64,000 nt of DNA, taken from Desulfobulbaceae bacterium BRH_c16a (GTDB lineage Bacteria; Desulfobacterota; Desulfobulbia; Desulfobulbales; Desulfocapsaceae). Where the stretch lies: positions 124,001 through 188,000 of the forward strand of contig LADS01000053.1 of NCBI GenBank assembly GCA_000961725.1. Reading direction: 5' to 3'. The translations under genes were made by a program, and so were the position numbers. This document shows, in pieces, positions 61,412 to 64,000 of the stretch. Within the stretch, counting starts at the first letter, position 1. The number at the start of each line of letters is the position of its first letter. The notes under the pieces are model-generated. The model was not told where the DNA came from and did not search any database. It was given only the letters and a program-made list of their open reading frames with translations.

Positions 61412-63001
61412 TTAGTCCCTTTCAATCAACTCAAAAGGAATTTCCGCTTTGAGTTGGCCATATCGAACCCCTTTGAGATTCTTCTTGTGGACGATGACTC
61501 CCCGCACATAGGTGAGCGGTAGATACACCGCCTGCTCATGAAGGTTCGTGAGGATGTATTTGTAGAGTCCCTGTCGCTCTGTTTCATCTGTGGACAACAA
61601 GACTTGGCCGATCTTGGCATCGATCTCTGCTTTCATGGGCAAACCAATTTGTGCCTGATAGTCGGCATGTGAAGGTGCACGCATTGAACTGCAGAATGAA
61701 TGGGGATCATACGGTGCGCCCCAGGTCTCGTTGAAGACCATGCCGAATTCACCTGTTTTCTGGCGATTCATGTTGGAATCCGGTTCTTCACCGATCATGT
61801 TGATTTTTATACCGATTTTCTTGAGATCTCCCTGAATGGCTTCGGCTATGGCCTTTTGCTGGGCATCATTGCCGACAAAACAAAAATCGATGGTGAGCTC
61901 CTGACCATTTTTCTGCCGGATTGCTCCTGCTGTGTCCTGTTTCCAGCCGGCCTCATCCAGGAGTTTTTCAGCCAGCTGTCGATCAAACACATACGGTTTC
62001 AGGCCGAGATCACAGTAGGGTGTATCTGCGGAATACAGGGTGTCGGCCTGCTGTTCGACCCCGTAAAAAATAGCTTTGACCAGAGCTCCCTTATCAACTG
62101 AGTGTTGAATGGCCTGGCGTACCGTTAAGTCGGCGGTCGGTCCACGTTTTGAGTTGATCGCCACCACACGACTGGCCAGAGGTTGGGAAATCTGCGTTAC
62201 ATAGTCGGGCATCGTGGTGAAACGTTCAAACGAATCGAGACTTATCTGACCACTGCCATGACCAGCAGCACCATGGATCAAATCAATCTCGCCTGTCTCC
62301 ATGGCGACTGCCCTGGTGGTCGGATCGGAAATCACCTTGACCAGCAGGTTTTTAAACTTCGGTTTGATCCCCCAGTAATTGTCGTTGCGCTCAAACAGAT
62401 CGAACTCACCCTTGCGGCTCTCAACCAACATCCAGGGCCCGGTGCCCACAGCCCTTTTTATCCCTTTTGAGGTATTGCCGTCTTCCGGCATGGCTGCAGG
62501 ACTCATAAAGCGGAGAGGACGAATCAGGCAAAGTTCCTGCAAGGTCGGGTAGTATGCGTTTTTCATCGTCAAGCGAAAGGTAAACTCGTCGACAGCCTCT
62601 GCCTTGTCGATTTGGGCCACGAGTTCGAGCCACTTGTGCCGCGCACTGTTCATCATGACCGCTTCAAAATTTTTCTTTACCGCTTCAGCGTTAAGGGGGG
62701 TGCCGTCGGAAAATGTAACGTCCTTTCGCAGTGCAAATGTATAAACTTTGCCATCTGGCGAGATGGTCCACTTTTCAGCCAACCAAGGCAGCACCTTGTT
62801 GCCCTCGCCATATTTGACAAGCGACTCGTAGAGCAAAGCCTGGGCAAACATCTGATTTGGGGAATACATGTGTGGGTTCAGTTCCCCCACATTTGACGAC
62901 CATGAATAGATCAGCGTGTCTTTATCGGCGAAAGCCTGAGGCACCGCCGCGAAAAGAATAATCAATAAACCAGACAGAAAGCGCAGGCAAAAACGTAACA
63001 T
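61412..63001 (-). CDS. nikA: Nickel-binding periplasmic protein NikA
   Basis: The 529-residue SBP family 5 protein has a signal peptide (FLSGLLIILFAAVPQAFA). It closely resembles E. coli NikA: NVGELNPHMYSPNQMFAQALLYESLVKY, SARHKWLELVAQIDK, GTGPWMLVESRKGEFDLFERNDNYWG and FNETWGAPYDPHSFCSSMRAPSHADYQAQ. It captures nickel, probably as a chelate, for import by NikBCDE. A GAGGAGG ribosome site precedes the ATG. An 18-base perfect palindrome lies about 100 bases upstream. Nickel would feed hydrogenases or CO dehydrogenase in an anaerobe. Confidence 0.94.
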   Translation of the reverse strand: MLRFCLRFLSGLLIILFAAVPQAFADKDTLIYSWSSNVGELNPHMYSPNQMFAQALLYESLVKYGEGNKVLPWLAEKWTISPDGKVYTFALRKDVTFSDGTPLNAEAVKKNFEAVMMNSARHKWLELVAQIDKAEAVDEFTFRLTMKNAYYPTLQELCLIRPLRFMSPAAMPEDGNTSKGIKRAVGTGPWMLVESRKGEFDLFERNDNYWGIKPKFKNLLVKVISDPTTRAVAMETGEIDLIHGAAGHGSGQISLDSFERFTTMPDYVTQISQPLASRVVAINSKRGPTADLTVRQAIQHSVDKGALVKAIFYGVEQQADTLYSADTPYCDLGLKPYVFDRQLAEKLLDEAGWKQDTAGAIRQKNGQELTIDFCFVGNDAQQKAIAEAIQGDLKKIGIKINMIGEEPDSNMNRQKTGEFGMVFNETWGAPYDPHSFCSSMRAPSHADYQAQIGLPMKAEIDAKIGQVLLSTDETERQGLYKYILTNLHEQAVYLPLTYVRGVIVHKKNLKGVRYGQLKAEIPFELIERD

Positions 63002-63102
63002 CTGAAATTCCTCCTCAAATTTTGTTTTATAAAGCGAACTGAATTATCAATATTACTGTCCATTGACAGCTTCTCTACGCCGTCAGAAAACCATTCTTGC
63101 AA

Positions 63103-63120
63103 ATGCATCCAGGGATGCAT
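63103..63120. promoter_or_regulatory. Perfect 18-base palindrome between nikA and the His-rich gene
   Basis: ATGCATCC-AG-GGATGCAT is a perfect inverted repeat. It lies 102 bases upstream of nikA and 58 bases upstream of the divergent His-rich gene, so one regulator could control both. It does not match the E. coli NikR site (GTATGA-N16-TCATAC). A nickel- or zinc-sensing repressor is the likely ligand, by context only. Confidence 0.6.
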
Positions 63121-63177
63121 ATAAATTTTGCTAAGTATCTGTAGTCCTAACAATCATGACAACAAAAGAGGTGAATT

Positions 63178-63447
63178 ATGAGTGAAGGTAAGCACCACCA
63201 CGAACACGTTCATACCCACGAGCATGACCATAAGCATGAGCATAGCCACAAACATGGCTCACAAGAGCATAGCCACATGCACCATCACCATCACAAACAT
63301 CCCCATGCTTTTGAACACGAACATGATCATGTCCATCATGGTGATGATGCCGGCCATGGACATGAGCATCAGGCAGATAGCTCTTTTCCCCATGAACACG
63401 GGCATAAAGACCATGATCAAGAGGATCACAACCACAAACATTCATAA
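63178..63447 (+). CDS. Extremely His-rich small metal-binding protein
   Basis: The 89-residue protein is made almost wholly of His, Glu, Asp, Lys and Gly (HHHEHVHTHEHDHKHEH and similar). It has no signal peptide and no fold motif. Such tracts bind nickel or zinc, as in Hpn of Helicobacter and the His-rich tails of nickel chaperones. Divergence from nikABCDE across a shared palindrome suggests nickel storage or buffering in the cytoplasm. An AGAGGTG ribosome site precedes the ATG. Two further frames, one on each strand, are also open over it because of the low-complexity sequence; the ribosome site and composition favour this one. Confidence 0.82.
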   Translation: MSEGKHHHEHVHTHEHDHKHEHSHKHGSQEHSHMHHHHHKHPHAFEHEHDHVHHGDDAGHGHEHQADSSFPHEHGHKDHDQEDHNHKHS

Positions 63448-63449
63448 AT

Positions 63450-63476
63450 GAAGGGGTAGGGGAGAGCTACCCCTTC
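63450..63476 (+). terminator. Strong hairpin after the His-rich gene
   Basis: GAAGGGGTAG (63450-63459) pairs perfectly with CTACCCCTTC (63467-63476) around a 7-base loop, directly after the stop codon. No T-run follows on the plus strand. It may act as an RNA-stabilising hairpin or a terminator. Confidence 0.55.
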
Positions 63477-63619
63477 TCAGCTGGAGGGAATCGATATGGC
63501 AGTCTGATGATTTTATCCAGCAAATTTGCATTCATACCTAATCGTGCTTTTGAAGAGCTTTACCTTTTTGTGACAGGAATCTTGCTAAAGTTGTGAATAG
63601 TGCACGATGGACATTCTCT

Positions 63620-64000
63620 TTACTGCAAGCCATGATGAATACATCCCGGTGTTTCCTTTTGAAAACAGGGCATGCACAATATCTTGTCACGGCGCTCGAT
63701 ACAGCGAGTTGCAAGAACCTGTTGACCGCATATCGCGCAAATCGTATAGAGACTCGTCGATTCCTGCGGTTGTTGCTGTGTACATTGAGTCGGCTCAAGG
63801 ATGAAAAGTTCCTCTGGCGATGATGCAAATATTCGGCGAACGCGTTCGTCTATTAACTTTTGGAATGAGACAATGTCCTCCAGCAGGGCATTGTTGTTGA
63901 TGATTTTCCCCTCTAGCCTGTAAAAGGCTTCTTCATCGCCGAAGTTCATAACTTTCATACTGAATATCCAACCTTTATCCTTATTCCGGCTATAAACGGA
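63620..64000 (-). CDS. FmdE-like protein with C-terminal zinc ribbon (partial)
   Basis: The frame is open from the stop at 63620 to the right window edge, so the N-terminus is outside. The visible 126 residues read NKDKGWIFSMKVMNFG, then DERVRRIFASSPEELFILEPTQ and a zinc ribbon CAICGQQVLATRCIERRDKILCMPCF. This matches the C-terminal part of FmdE-type proteins (formylmethanofuran dehydrogenase subunit E family), common in sulfate reducers and methanogens and often near metal transport genes. An internal ATG at 63958 exists but the longer frame is favoured, because residues before it continue the family pattern. Function is unknown. Confidence 0.7.
   Translation of the reverse strand, partial: SVYSRNKDKGWIFSMKVMNFGDEEAFYRLEGKIINNNALLEDIVSFQKLIDERVRRIFASSPEELFILEPTQCTQQQPQESTSLYTICAICGQQVLATRCIERRDKILCMPCFQKETPGCIHHGLQ

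Noticed and set aside
63099..63115. Possible sigma-54 site on the minus strand upstream of nikA (TGGATGCATTTGCA)
   Set aside because: GG and GC are spaced by 8 bases instead of 10. The bases are better explained by the palindrome.
1..64000. CRISPR array, tRNA or rRNA genes
   Set aside because: I found no regularly spaced repeats and no cloverleaf or rRNA-like sequence. The recurring leader hairpins are irregularly spaced, differ in sequence and sit only before genes.

Overview
The window looks like part of a large mobile element, an integrative and conjugative element or a plasmid, in a Gram-negative anaerobe. It carries an F-type (MPF_F) conjugation gene set, a ParA partition locus and a plasmid-style DNA-processing module. 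Between these modules it packs an unusually dense set of anti-phage systems. A Desulfobacterota-type host is my best guess, based on the nickel uptake operon, an FmdE-like protein and the use of sigma-54 enhancer-binding regulation. No rRNA or other taxonomic marker is present, so this is weak inference. I saw no tRNA gene, CRISPR array, integrase, relaxase or complete insertion sequence.

Layout. (1) 1-2434: a LexA-type repressor with an SOS-box-like operator, translationally coupled to an adenine-methyltransferase/restriction protein that runs off the left edge. (2) 2653-3179: a frameshifted remnant of a CusA/CzcA-type efflux pump. (3) 3448-7388: a Gabija-like pair (GajB helicase, GajA OLD-family nuclease). 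(4) 7978-16047: a DNA-processing module (Rad52-like annealase, Fe-S PD-(D/E)XK nuclease, SSB, a DUF6094-like methyltransferase, an unknown protein, a SNF2-like helicase, RadC, DUF932). Seven of its eight genes are preceded by a two-tier hairpin whose stems differ in sequence but keep pairing. (5) 16118-17269: ParA and a small partner. (6) 17507-21530, minus strand: a NERD protein and a CBASS operon (DUF2188, CapV-type phospholipase, CD-NTase, E2-like protein). (7) 21743-44526, plus strand: a CARF-type sigma-54 activator, then hsdR-hsdM-hsdS, a zinc-ribbon protein, a methyltransferase/specificity/STAND-ATPase fusion of 1319 residues, an AAA ATPase, and a Druantia type III-like DruH-DruE pair. 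(8) 44953-56561, minus strand: traV-traC-traW-traU-trbC-trbI-signal peptidase-traF-traH-traG. (9) 57016-63001, minus strand: nikABCDE and a cation-diffusion-facilitator gene. A divergent, extremely His-rich small protein lies at 63178-63447. An FmdE-like gene enters from the right edge.

How the parts may work together. The most interesting feature is the hub at 21604-23270. A sigma-54 activator with a CARF-like sensor domain lies between two sigma-54-type promoters that point away from each other. One matches the -24/-12 consensus exactly and faces the type I R-M/STAND/Druantia gene train. The other is a weaker match and faces CBASS, whose CD-NTase makes nucleotide second messengers. This suggests that a nucleotide or RNA-end signal raises expression of several defence layers together. 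The regulatory link is inference; the promoter sequences, gene order and protein motifs are seen directly.
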